64,000 nt of DNA from Sphingomonas glacialis. Its GTDB lineage: Bacteria > Pseudomonadota > Alphaproteobacteria > Sphingomonadales > Sphingomonadaceae. The notes under the pieces are model-generated. The model saw nothing but the letters and a program-made list of their open reading frames with translations. It was not told where the DNA came from and ran no database searches. The position numbers and the translations under genes are program-made. Below, in pieces: positions 18,201-25,881 of the stretch (its first letter is position 1; every line of letters begins with the position of its first letter). Where the stretch lies: positions 1 through 64,000 of the forward strand of contig NZ_RCZC01000002.1 in assembly GCF_006439055.1 (NCBI RefSeq), read 5' to 3'.

Positions 18201-18454
18201 CGCAGAACAGCGGTGCGGCACAGAACGGCATTACGGCCGCCGCGCTGTTCGGCAACGACTATACGTCCTACGATTTCTCGTCGGCGTTCGATCTCGACAA
18301 GATCTTCGGCATCAAGAGCTTGCCGCAGCTGACGGTCAACGTGTCGAACTTCACCGACGCGACGTTGCGGTCGTACTTCCAGTTCAACAACGACACCTTC
18401 ACCCAGTACAAGCCGGGCCGGCAGGTGCTGGTCGGGCTTCGCGGCAGCTTCTGA
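15281..18454 (+). CDS. TonB-dependent receptor, xylan/glucuronoxylan oligosaccharide uptake
   Basis: The 1057-residue outer-membrane receptor has a signal peptide (cleavage near QVALAQ, residue about 31), a TonB box (DIVVTGYR, about residue 76), a plug domain (IGKFPDTNIAESFNRISGV, then VAIRGLGSNFTNV) and a 22-strand barrel ending in GLRGSF with terminal Phe. The plug wording is that of the large TonB receptors of Xanthomonas, Caulobacter and sphingomonads that import plant oligosaccharides. The ATG at 15281 follows AGGAAGGGG. A xyl-box-like site lies 48 bp upstream and a strong terminator 21 bp downstream. Substrate inferred from the flanking GH67 and GH115 genes. Confidence 0.92.
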   Translation: MILFDGAVRSTRCVLLGATILSGFCGQVALAQTTPLPPLTATPAVAPGAGQASAPAPVEQPAAVQLDTADSTVAQDIVVTGYRNSLALSTNAKRASTGFTDSIFAEDIGKFPDTNIAESFNRISGVTITRDITGEGTNVAIRGLGSNFTNVTLNGAPIAVASSGATDAQGTDRSVDLSFFPTDLFTKLTVNKSYTADLLEGGAAGNVDLRSARPFDRDKNYLSYNVQGSQQGDANRIGIRGSLIGSWHNDTIGILAGVSGQRAFTDTRGFETIGYTNPALSAAQCGAATGCNSTGGGNWTIPAVVPTGAGAGLVAGTVVDQAFLLAKNPGATIQQIDNALLPRLGRTSDERGSRDRVNAIVSVEWRPTDTLHFYVDGLYGYKHNDLIREDMAWIVRNSAIIPLNLTFDKSDCSNGCSVTGGTFANAQFFDEFRPYIETTKLFSVNPGGEWEISDNLKLQAQGNYSRSTFHRESPTVGATTPLGVGTTVTYTNTGDGPVITPNIDLNNPANFGWNAGSRVNIQDERRINKTKGARADLTWGGKALNLRVGGAYDDVSRLIQGYDNSQAWQNAVCGNNPSIFVGSPNTQPPCVGINSPGAAPAGYPTYPGYGTGSTTGQTGTVSYGGSLVPNSAFPSYLVPGPAGFVTVDFDKFANATKYQQFHDNAPLSGGANTGASGGYIREVVKSGFATLNGAQELGGNTLRFNAGLRFVDTIQTISGSVSLPDPRNSPAGGGSLPDGSRYPNLSTTVTTRNEYTNWLPAATFAYDIGEHALVRVAGSRTMTRPDPSAQLPGVNFGAPSADQATIGNPALKPYLSTNLDLGFEYYTGREGVISFNAFRKSLTGFTTTNVTTVPFTFLAQYGITYDTLNPTQQIALNSRGGPTAAQVQLTSQTNVPDKLTINGLEFQWVQPLDFLTKHIGVTGFGFNANATIVDQTSKGAALAYGVAPFTYNITAYYEKHGVMLRVSTTSRRGSQNSGAAQNGITAAALFGNDYTSYDFSSAFDLDKIFGIKSLPQLTVNVSNFTDATLRSYFQFNNDTFTQYKPGRQVLVGLRGSF

Positions 18455-18474
18455 TCCCCCCTCGGGACCCTTGG

Positions 18475-18505
18475 CGGGAGCGGCATGTCCGCTCCCGCTT
18501 TTTTC
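18475..18505 (+). terminator. Rho-independent terminator after the TonB receptor
   Basis: GCGGGAGCGG pairs perfectly with CCGCTCCCGC around a CATGT loop, followed directly by six T. It separates the receptor from the GH115 gene, so GH115 probably has its own promoter or depends on read-through. Confidence 0.93.
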
Positions 18506-18560
18506 TGTATCGACCGATCGGCGGCGGGTTCGGCCGTACGCCGCTCAGGGAGCTTGCGGC

Positions 18561-21107
18561 ATGAAGGCCCTTCGTGTTGTCCTCTGGTGCAGCGCCGTGG
18601 CGCTCGCGACACCGGCCTGGGCGTGTGACACGCCGGTCTCGGTCTGCGCGCGTCCGTCGCCGGGCGCCTTCGCGCTCGTGTCGCGCAACGGACCCGCGCA
18701 ACTGCTCGTCGATCCGGGGGCGGATCCAGCGGTCGTCCATGCCGCGGATGGATTTGCCCACGACCTAGCGGAGATCTCGGGCCGAGCGCCGCGTCGCATC
18801 CAGTCGACCGACCAGATCACCGGTGACGTCGTGATCGCGGGTGTGCTCGGCCACAGCGCGGTGATCGACGCCCTTGTGCGCAGCGGGAAGATCAAGGCCG
18901 CCGACATCGCCGGCGAGTGGGAGGCCTTCCGCCAGATCGTGGTCGAGCACCCGTTCGCCAATGTCGCGCGCGCGCTGGTGGTGGTCGGAGCCGATCGACG
19001 CGGGGCGGTGTTCGGACTGTACGATCTCTCCGAGAAAATGGGCGTGTCGCCCTGGTCGTGGTGGGCGGATGTGCCCGTCTCGCGGCGCGCGGCCATATTC
19101 GTCACCGCAGGGTCGCGGCGTGACCAGCCCAAGGTGCGCTATCGCGGGTTCTTCATCAATGACGAGGATCCCGGCTTCAGCAGCTGGGCGCGCAAGCAGT
19201 TCGGCGGGCCCAACGCCAAGGCCTATGCGCATGTCTTCGACCTGCTGCTTCGGCTCAAGGGGAATACGCTGTGGCCTGCGATGTGGGCGCCCAAGGCGTT
19301 CAATGCCGACGATCCGCAGAACATGATCCTCGCCGATCGGGTCGGGGTCGTGATGGGAACATCGCACCACGAACCGCTGACGCGCGCGCAGGACGAATGG
19401 CATCGCAATCTCACCGGCGGCGTGACGGGCGGCAAATGGGATTATGCGACCAACGCGGCCAATCTGCGCACCTTCTGGCGCGGCGGGATCGAGCGGATGA
19501 TGGCGAAGCATGACGGCACGCCGTACGAGAGCCTGGTGACGATCGGCATGCGCGGCGATGGCGACGAGGCGATGTCGGGCGGCACCGCGATCAGTCTGCT
19601 CGAGTCCGTAGTGGCCGCACAGCGTGAGATCATCGCCGACGTGACCGGCAAGCCCGCCGAGCAGACGCCGCAGGTCTGGGCGCTCTACAAGGAAGTGCAG
19701 GACTATTACGACAAGGGCATGAAAGTGCCCGACGACGTGATCCTGCTCTTTTCCGACGACAATTGGGGCCAGATCCGACGTCTGCCCGATGCGGTCGATC
19801 GTCGGAAGGGCGGCTACGGGGTCTATTACCACTTCGATTATGTCGGGGCGCCTCGCAATTACAAATGGCTCGATACGGTGCAGATCGAGAAGACCTGGCA
19901 GCAGATGGACCTTGCGTACCAGAAGGGCGCGCGGAGCCTGTGGATGGTCAATGTCGGCGACATCAAGCCGATGGAATATCCGCTGAGCTTCTTCCTGAAA
20001 CAGGCATGGGACCCCGCCGCGATGACGCCCGAGGCGCTTGCGCGCTACCCGGTGGACTGGGCGCGGGGAACGTTCGGCGCCGGGGGGGCCGATGCGATCG
20101 GTGGGCTCGTCACCCGCTACGCGCACCTCGCGGCACGGCGGAAGCCCGAATTGCTCGATGCCGACAGCTTCGCGCTTGGTCCGGTGACGCCCGCGACGCT
20201 CGATAGCGGCGACTTTGGCGCGCGGGTGGCGGAATGGGATGCGTTGCAGGCCGATATGCGCGCAACGAAGCAGCGTCTGCGGCCGGACCAGCGCGACGCC
20301 TATTTCCAATTGGTCGAGCATCCAATCGAGGCGCTCGGCAATCTCTATAACCTCTATTACGCCGTCGCCTGGAATCGGCGGCTCGCGGCGGCGGCCGACG
20401 CACGTGCAAACAGCTTTGCCGACCAGGCCGAAGCGGCTTTCGCGCGCGATGCGGCGATCACCGAGGCGTATCATGCGCTGAATGGCCGCAAGTGGGACGG
20501 CATGATGGCGCAGACGCATATCGGCTATACCGGCTGGCAGCAGCCTGACCGCAATGTCATGCCCGCCGTCACGCGCGTCGCCGGGGCCGCCGAACCGATC
20601 CGCTTCGTGCCAACCCGGCGGTCAGGCGATGCGGGTATCGCAGCCGCGGAGTATACCCGCGCAATTGGCGGCAGGGGGCTGATCTGGCGGACGATCGCGC
20701 ATCTCGGTCGATCGGCGGCGGTCGTCGCGTTGCCGCAGGGCGCCAAGCCGACGACGCAGGCCGACGGCGTGCGGCTAGAATATGCCGTATCGACCGAATC
20801 GGCGGGCAGGATCTCGGTCAAAGTGGCGCTCGCGCCGACGCTGGACGTCACCGGCGGTGGCACGCTGCGCCTTGGCATATCGCTCGACGACGGCCCGATG
20901 CGCACGCTCGAGGATCACCTGACACCGGCCCCGAACGATGCGACCAGCCAGGCGCAGCGAGACTGGAACGCTGCGGTCGAAAGCAATATCCGTGAACTCG
21001 AAGTAGATTTCCCGTCGCAACGCGCCGGAGCGCATGTCGTCAAGATCTGGCGGATCGACGACAATGTCGTGCTCGAGGAGCTGCACGTGGGGGTCGTTCC
21101 AGAGTGA
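18561..21107 (+). CDS. GH115 xylan alpha-1,2-glucuronidase, exported
   Basis: The 848-residue enzyme releases (4-O-methyl)glucuronate from internal xylose residues of glucuronoxylan. A signal peptide ends near ATPAWA (residue about 21). GH115 hallmarks are RYRGFFINDEDPGFSSWA, LKGNTLWPAMW, FNADDPQNMILADRVGVVMG followed by TSHHEPL, GMRGDGDEAMSGG, LLFSDDNWGQIRRLP and GGYGVYYHFDYVG. The length and the C-terminal beta-rich part fit the family. The ATG at 18561 has GGGAG upstream. Having both GH67 (terminal) and GH115 (internal) activities gives complete removal of uronate side chains. Confidence 0.92.
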   Translation: MKALRVVLWCSAVALATPAWACDTPVSVCARPSPGAFALVSRNGPAQLLVDPGADPAVVHAADGFAHDLAEISGRAPRRIQSTDQITGDVVIAGVLGHSAVIDALVRSGKIKAADIAGEWEAFRQIVVEHPFANVARALVVVGADRRGAVFGLYDLSEKMGVSPWSWWADVPVSRRAAIFVTAGSRRDQPKVRYRGFFINDEDPGFSSWARKQFGGPNAKAYAHVFDLLLRLKGNTLWPAMWAPKAFNADDPQNMILADRVGVVMGTSHHEPLTRAQDEWHRNLTGGVTGGKWDYATNAANLRTFWRGGIERMMAKHDGTPYESLVTIGMRGDGDEAMSGGTAISLLESVVAAQREIIADVTGKPAEQTPQVWALYKEVQDYYDKGMKVPDDVILLFSDDNWGQIRRLPDAVDRRKGGYGVYYHFDYVGAPRNYKWLDTVQIEKTWQQMDLAYQKGARSLWMVNVGDIKPMEYPLSFFLKQAWDPAAMTPEALARYPVDWARGTFGAGGADAIGGLVTRYAHLAARRKPELLDADSFALGPVTPATLDSGDFGARVAEWDALQADMRATKQRLRPDQRDAYFQLVEHPIEALGNLYNLYYAVAWNRRLAAAADARANSFADQAEAAFARDAAITEAYHALNGRKWDGMMAQTHIGYTGWQQPDRNVMPAVTRVAGAAEPIRFVPTRRSGDAGIAAAEYTRAIGGRGLIWRTIAHLGRSAAVVALPQGAKPTTQADGVRLEYAVSTESAGRISVKVALAPTLDVTGGGTLRLGISLDDGPMRTLEDHLTPAPNDATSQAQRDWNAAVESNIRELEVDFPSQRAGAHVVKIWRIDDNVVLEELHVGVVPE

Positions 21108-21405
21108 TCGCGGCGCTGTTCCGGCAGAGCCAGCCGACGGCAGCGACCGTCCGGCGGCGACGCGCTTTGGCCGAGAACGCAGCAGGCCATTCTGTCGATC
21201 TCGTCAGTGCGCTGTTTCCAGGGCTCGATCATGGATCGGCATTTCGCGGGTCGCGCCATTCTCGACGTGCTCGTGGGCCATGGACGGCGCACCGAATCCC
21301 AAAATTAAACAAATTTGTTAGCTATGCGTATTGATCTTTGTCCCAATTTGGGGCGTTGTTGTCTCGGTCCTGTAACGGCTGGACCATAAGGCCTGGAGAG
21401 ATAAG
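21108..21405. other. intergenic region, no gene recognised
   Basis: About 300 bp between GH115 and the small membrane-protein gene. The end (21298-21360) is AT-rich and may carry the promoter of the following small gene. No convincing frame was found. Confidence 0.45.
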
Positions 21406-21543
21406 TTGCGCGAACCGAATTCTGGCGTTTTCGATGCCCGACGGGCTACCTACCGTCCGTTTGGAGCCCACGGGGTCCTGCTAGCACTCCCGGTATCGGC
21501 GCTGCTTTGGGCGGCTTTGGTCGCTCCCTTCCTCTTTCGCTGA
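21406..21543 (+). CDS. 45-residue single-span membrane protein
   Basis: A TTG at 21406 with a GGAGAG site six bases upstream opens a 45-codon frame. It has a polar N-terminal half (REPNSGVFDARRATYRPFG) and one hydrophobic segment (VLLALPVSALLWAALVAPFL) ending FR before TGA. The clean ribosome site and the single membrane span argue for a real small protein rather than chance. Function unknown; it lies between the xylan locus and the phospholipase D gene and could belong to neither. Confidence 0.5.
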   Translation: MREPNSGVFDARRATYRPFGAHGVLLALPVSALLWAALVAPFLFR

Positions 21544-21701
21544 GGATCGCCGGACGGGGAGCCTCGGTTAGAACAGATCTGAAAGCCGGGCGGACCTCAT
21601 AGGTTTCTTGCCCGGCCAACCTTCGATCGCGGTGACCAAGCCGAGTCGCCGGACGACAGCCGACGCTGCCCTGTCAGCAGCCTGAGTCACAACAGTGCGC
21701 G

Positions 21702-23126
21702 TCAACCGAAGGGATGGCGGAGACGGCGGAACAGGCCGCGCCTGGCCGTCGCCTCGAACATTTCCGAAGGGCTTTCGGGATCCAGCACTTCATTGTCGGC
21801 GAGCCACGCCTCGACAGTGCCGAGGTCGGGAGCCTCGTACGGCCGAAGCGACCGGCCTTTGCCGCGCAACGCCTCGATCGTGCTGATCAGCGAGCCCCGC
21901 GCGTCGATCTCGGCGGCAACCTTGGCGACCGGAAGGCCGAGATGCTCGGCGATGAGGCCATCGCGGATCGCGCGAATGGCATCGGCGCCTTCATCGCCGG
22001 CATCGATGGTCACGTCGCATTCGGTATCGAGCCCCATCGAGCGGTTGTTCATGTTCGCCGAGCCGATGCGCAGGGTACGTCCATCGACGATCATCACTTT
22101 CGCATGGACGTAGATCGGCGCGCCTTTGGCCGTGAAGGGATGATAAAGCCGCAAGCGGTCGTGGGGATCGCGCTGCTTCAGCGCGGTTACGAGGCGGGCG
22201 CGGGCAGTGTCCATTGCGATCGGCTCGAGCCACCCTTGGGCATGCTCGGGATTGATGATCACGATCTCGGGGCCGTCGGGCTCCGCCAGCCGTGCCGCGA
22301 TCGCCTCGGCGATACGACGCGACGCGAAATATTGGCTTTCGGCGTAGATCGAGACCTTTGCAGCGGCGATCTGCGTGACGAACAGCCTCTCGATCTCGCG
22401 TATCTCCGGACATTCCGGCATTTCCGGAGCGGTGCGCGCGATGCCGACCTCGACGTCCCTGAACTCGGCGGCCAAACCCTTCGGCCAGCAATCGCTGTGC
22501 GAATCAACCGGCGCAAGCGTTTCGCCACCGGCGTGTGTCCAGCGATCGCGCGCGAGTTCTCCCAACGCCGCGGCGATGGGGCCTTGCAACGCCGTCGTCG
22601 CATCGTGCCAGGGCTTATAGGGTTTGCCGTTCGGGGTGACCCTGCGGGGTTCGACATCGCGGTGGCGCCGCGTGTCCCATCGCTCGCTCGTCATGTCGAT
22701 CCCGCCACAGAATGCCAGACAGTCGTCGATCACGACGATCTTCTGGTGATGCGATCCGCCGGTCGGATGAAAGCTGTCGAGCCTGGTATGGATGCGAGGA
22801 TGCTGCATCCAGCGGGCGAGCGTGACGATGTTCGAACCTCGAACGAGCGTCTTGAGGGCGCCCACGTCCCACCGCAGGAGATAGATCTCGAGTTCGGGAT
22901 TCCGATCGACGAGCCAATAGATGAAATCGCCCACGGAGGCGGGCTCGTCGCTTTCGCGTTTCGAATCGACGAGATGGATCCGCGCGTCGAAATCCCAACC
23001 GATCAGCATGATCCGACGCCGCGCCTTGAGCATCGCCAGCCGGGCATTCTTGAAATACGCGTCGGCGTCGATGATGACGCTCATCCGGGTCGCGCTCGCG
23101 ACGCGCCAGAACGCCTTGCTGTCCAT
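21702..23126 (-). CDS. phospholipase D family protein
   Basis: The 474-residue protein carries the two HKD motifs of the PLD superfamily: HHQKIVVIDD (about residue 142) and HAKVMIVDG followed by GSANMNNRSM (about residue 345). It also has the family's IGWDFDARIHL start and GLDTECDVTI block. No signal peptide or membrane span is obvious, so it is either cytoplasmic or exported by another route. It would act on phospholipids by hydrolysis or transphosphatidylation. Starts at ATG 23126, GTG 23132 or GTG 23156 are all possible; the middle one has the best-spaced ribosome site (GGGAAG). It appears monocistronic. Confidence 0.88.
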   Translation of the reverse strand: MDSKAFWRVASATRMSVIIDADAYFKNARLAMLKARRRIMLIGWDFDARIHLVDSKRESDEPASVGDFIYWLVDRNPELEIYLLRWDVGALKTLVRGSNIVTLARWMQHPRIHTRLDSFHPTGGSHHQKIVVIDDCLAFCGGIDMTSERWDTRRHRDVEPRRVTPNGKPYKPWHDATTALQGPIAAALGELARDRWTHAGGETLAPVDSHSDCWPKGLAAEFRDVEVGIARTAPEMPECPEIREIERLFVTQIAAAKVSIYAESQYFASRRIAEAIAARLAEPDGPEIVIINPEHAQGWLEPIAMDTARARLVTALKQRDPHDRLRLYHPFTAKGAPIYVHAKVMIVDGRTLRIGSANMNNRSMGLDTECDVTIDAGDEGADAIRAIRDGLIAEHLGLPVAKVAAEIDARGSLISTIEALRGKGRSLRPYEAPDLGTVEAWLADNEVLDPESPSEMFEATARRGLFRRLRHPFG

Positions 23127-23316
23127 GCTCACCCGATATCTTCCCAACCAAGCCACGGGGTGGTCTGCCGTCGCGCGCAGTGGCGAACCACCATGGGGTG
23201 CCGTTTGACAGAAATTAACGCCGTTGCAACTGGCCGCTCATGCCTCGGCTATCGTCCTACGTGTCGATTGTCCGGCCCGACTCTGTTACCCGCTACCTAA
23301 AATCGGGGGGCAGGTG

Positions 23317-25182
23317 TCACGCCACCGGTTCCGCGCGAAACTGACTTTGGGCGCCAAGCCGGATCGGGGCGTTCGCCGCGCCATAGCCCGTATACGCCCC
23401 GCGCCGCTCGATCACTTCGAAGAAGAAACGCTTCTCGAACGCCCGCGTGTAGAGCTGCCAATATTCGTTGCCGGCCTCGTCGCGGTCGAACAGGATGTTG
23501 AGCGCGGCCATCTCCGCGACCAGATCGTCCGCCAGCCCGAAGCGCGCGACCAGATCGTCATAATAGTTGCCGGGGATCGCCAGCGTCGCGACGCCGTTTG
23601 CCGCTAGCGTGCGCGCGGTTGCGAAGATGTCGGGGGTGGTGAAGGCGATATGCTGGAAACCGGCACCGAAGACGTTGCCGATGAACCGCGACGACAGCGT
23701 GCCGCGCCCGCCCGAGGCGTTCATCGTCACGCGGAAGGCGCCGTCGGACCCCTCGATCGCGCGGCTCTGGACGAGCCCGGCGGGATCGGGAATGTCGAGT
23801 TCGACCTGTTTGGCGACGTCGAACAGCGCGGTCCAATAGAGCTGCCACGACAGGAATTCGTCGATGTCGACCGAGGCGGCGACGTGATCGACCCGCTCCA
23901 GGCCCGCACCCTCGGCATGGCTTTGCAGCGGGCGGAATTCGTCGGTCCAGGTCCGATCGGTCGCCGTGTCGCGCAGCAGATAGATCAGGCTGCCGCCGAC
24001 GCCGCGCAGGGCTGGCATGCCGGCGCTCTCGCGCGGGGTGCCGTCGTCATAGCGCTGGATCGCGAGCGCGCGGGCGCGGCGCAGCGTCGCGTCGGGGTTG
24101 GGGACGGTGAGCCCGAGTGCGCAGATCGAGGCGCCGTGCATGATGTCGTAGGAATGCGCGAAGCCGCGCTGCTCGCGATTGACGACGAGGTTGATCGCGC
24201 CCTGGCGCCAGCGATCGACCTGCAGCGTGCGATGCTGCCCGACCTTGGCGAAGCCGAGTCCGGCCAGCAGCGGCTCGAGCCGCGTTGCCTCTTCGTCCGA
24301 CGCGGCGAATTCGATGAATTCGATCCCGCCGATCGGGGAGGGCGGCGGCAATGGCGAGCGCTTGCCGATCAGTCGCTCGGCTTGGTCGTGCACCGCAACG
24401 AGCGAGCGCAGACCATCCTGTGCGACCAAGGCGGTCGAGCCGGCGCGGAAACGATCGTTGAAGATCTCCAGCGAGAGCGGGCCGTCATAGCCGAGCTTGA
24501 GCAATTCGGCGACGAAGCCCGCGACGGGCAGGTCGCCTTGCCCGGGCATGCAGCGGAAATGGCGGCTCCAGAACAACAGGTCCATCGACAGCAGAGGCGC
24601 GTCGGCGAGTTGTACGAAGACGATCTTGGCGGGGTCGATCTCGGCGAGGCTTTCGTTGGGAATGCCGCGCGACAGCGAGTGGAAGCTGTCGAGCAGGATG
24701 CCGATCGACGGATGGTCGACCGCCTTGACGATCTCCCACACCTGGCGGTGATCGTAGACGTGCCGCCCCCAGGCGAGAGCTTCGTAACCGACCAGCACGC
24801 CGCGCGCCGCGGCGCGCTCGCCGAGCGCGCGGAAATCGTCGACGATGCGGTCGTGCTCGCCGAGCGAATGCGGCGAGCAGTTCGAGCAGACCAGGATGCG
24901 GTCGGTGCCGAGCTCGGCCATCACGTCGAACTTGCGTTCGGCGCGGTCGAGCGCGCGCTGGCGCAGCTCGCCCGGCATCCCCTCGAAATCGCGGAATGGC
25001 TGGTAGAGCGCGCAGGTCAGCCCGAGATCGTCGAGCTGGCGCGCGATCTCGCGCGGCGAGGCGGCGCAGGACAGCAGGTCGGTCTCGAAGATCTCGACCG
25101 CGTCATAGCCCGCCGCCGCGATCGCGGTGAGCTTCTGTTCGAGCGTCCCGCTGACGGAGACGGTGGCGATGGAGGTACGCAA
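23317..25182 (-). CDS. quiC: 3-dehydroshikimate dehydratase fused to HPPD-like domain (QuiC/QsuB type)
   Basis: The 621-residue two-domain protein combines an N-terminal TIM barrel of the xylose-isomerase/AP-endonuclease type (about residues 1-270; AAAGYDAVEIFETD, LVCSNCSPHSLG, GILLDSFHSLSRG, SLEIFNDRF) with a C-terminal 4-hydroxyphenylpyruvate-dioxygenase-like part (about 290-600; VDHVAASVDIDEF, FGAGFQHIAFTTPDIF, EYWQLYTR). This is the architecture of bacterial 3-dehydroshikimate dehydratases that convert dehydroshikimate to protocatechuate. The dioxygenase-like half is known to be a separate domain of unclear role. It is the second gene of an operon after a DUF3237 gene (24-bp gap). It would close the quinate/shikimate branch of this island. 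Confidence 0.9.
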   Translation of the reverse strand: MRTSIATVSVSGTLEQKLTAIAAAGYDAVEIFETDLLSCAASPREIARQLDDLGLTCALYQPFRDFEGMPGELRQRALDRAERKFDVMAELGTDRILVCSNCSPHSLGEHDRIVDDFRALGERAAARGVLVGYEALAWGRHVYDHRQVWEIVKAVDHPSIGILLDSFHSLSRGIPNESLAEIDPAKIVFVQLADAPLLSMDLLFWSRHFRCMPGQGDLPVAGFVAELLKLGYDGPLSLEIFNDRFRAGSTALVAQDGLRSLVAVHDQAERLIGKRSPLPPPSPIGGIEFIEFAASDEEATRLEPLLAGLGFAKVGQHRTLQVDRWRQGAINLVVNREQRGFAHSYDIMHGASICALGLTVPNPDATLRRARALAIQRYDDGTPRESAGMPALRGVGGSLIYLLRDTATDRTWTDEFRPLQSHAEGAGLERVDHVAASVDIDEFLSWQLYWTALFDVAKQVELDIPDPAGLVQSRAIEGSDGAFRVTMNASGGRGTLSSRFIGNVFGAGFQHIAFTTPDIFATARTLAANGVATLAIPGNYYDDLVARFGLADDLVAEMAALNILFDRDEAGNEYWQLYTRAFEKRFFFEVIERRGAYTGYGAANAPIRLGAQSQFRAEPVA

Positions 25183-25206
25183 GCGACAGTTCCAATCGAT
25201 GGGAGG

Positions 25207-25764
25207 TCAGGCGAGACGGAAGACGTGGACGATCACCGCGGGCGGGCCGCCCGAGACGCTCTGCAGGCTGCCGACGAAGACCGACTGGTTGAGCCAGTCG
25301 TGCGGCCCGGTCGGCGCCTCGAATTCGGGGACGGTGCGGAGATAGCGCGCCTTTGCGCCCGCCACGCGGGTGTTGGTCAGGCCGCGATTGCGGACGTGGA
25401 TCTGCGTGCCGTCGGCAGCTTCGATCATGTAGTCGGCCTCGAGAACGGTGTAATCGTCGGCGCGCTGGATCTGCCAGTCGGCGCCGCCGGGGATGATCCG
25501 GCCGCTGATGCGCGGGCCCTCGAACGTCCCGCCGATGATCGGGATGCGGCGGCGGATGCCGTAGGGCGTGCGGCCGATCTCGCGCGTCGGCTCGAGCAGG
25601 ACGTGGGCCGAGAAAGCGAATTCGACGCGGGGCGTGGCCTCCGGCGGCGGGACCGGGACGGGGCCCTGCGGGAGCGCTTGCGCAGGCGTCGGCAGAGCGA
25701 GCGGGAGCAGCGTCATGGCCATCGCCCCGAGCACGGTGCGCCGACTGGTCAGGCTCTCCATCAT
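25207..25764 (-). CDS. exported DUF3237 protein
   Basis: The 185-residue protein starts with a Tat-like signal (SRRTVLGAMAMTLLPLALP, cut near PAQA). The mature part is a DUF3237 domain, with paired blocks ISGRIIPGGADWQIQRADDY, YMIEAADGTQIHVRNRGL and the C-terminal HDWLNQSVFVGSLQ. A second DUF3237 protein, without a signal peptide, is encoded at 40938-41414 beside the ferulate genes. The ATG at 25764 follows GAGGAG with good spacing. It leads the operon with quiC and is divergent from the carboxylesterase, with a palindrome between them. The function of DUF3237 is not known to me. Confidence 0.85.
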   Translation of the reverse strand: MMESLTSRRTVLGAMAMTLLPLALPTPAQALPQGPVPVPPPEATPRVEFAFSAHVLLEPTREIGRTPYGIRRRIPIIGGTFEGPRISGRIIPGGADWQIQRADDYTVLEADYMIEAADGTQIHVRNRGLTNTRVAGAKARYLRTVPEFEAPTGPHDWLNQSVFVGSLQSVSGGPPAVIVHVFRLA

Positions 25765-25803
25765 CGCATCTCCTCGCGTGCCTCGCCCCGCCGCTTGACG
25801 ATC

Positions 25804-25817
25804 ACGAACCGTTTCGT
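25804..25817. promoter_or_regulatory. TetR-type palindrome, copy 1 (DUF3237/esterase divergent promoters)
   Basis: ACGAA-CCGT-TTCGT is a perfect 5-bp inverted repeat with a 4-bp spacer, lying in the 117-bp gap between two divergent starts (25764 and 25882). The flanking bases are near-matches to the stronger site at 31610-31627. The nearby TetR gene at 27576 is the obvious candidate binder (inference). Confidence 0.6.
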
Positions 25818-25881
25818 ACACACTCTGCCCGTCGGGACCGAAATCGGCAAGAGGCGCGTTGCGGCCCGGCGAGGAGGATGA

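Noticed and set aside
23650..25881. 743-codon plus-strand frame opposite quiC and DUF3237
   Set aside because: Composition is Arg/Asp/Ala shadow-like and the reverse strand carries two recognisable genes with ribosome sites.
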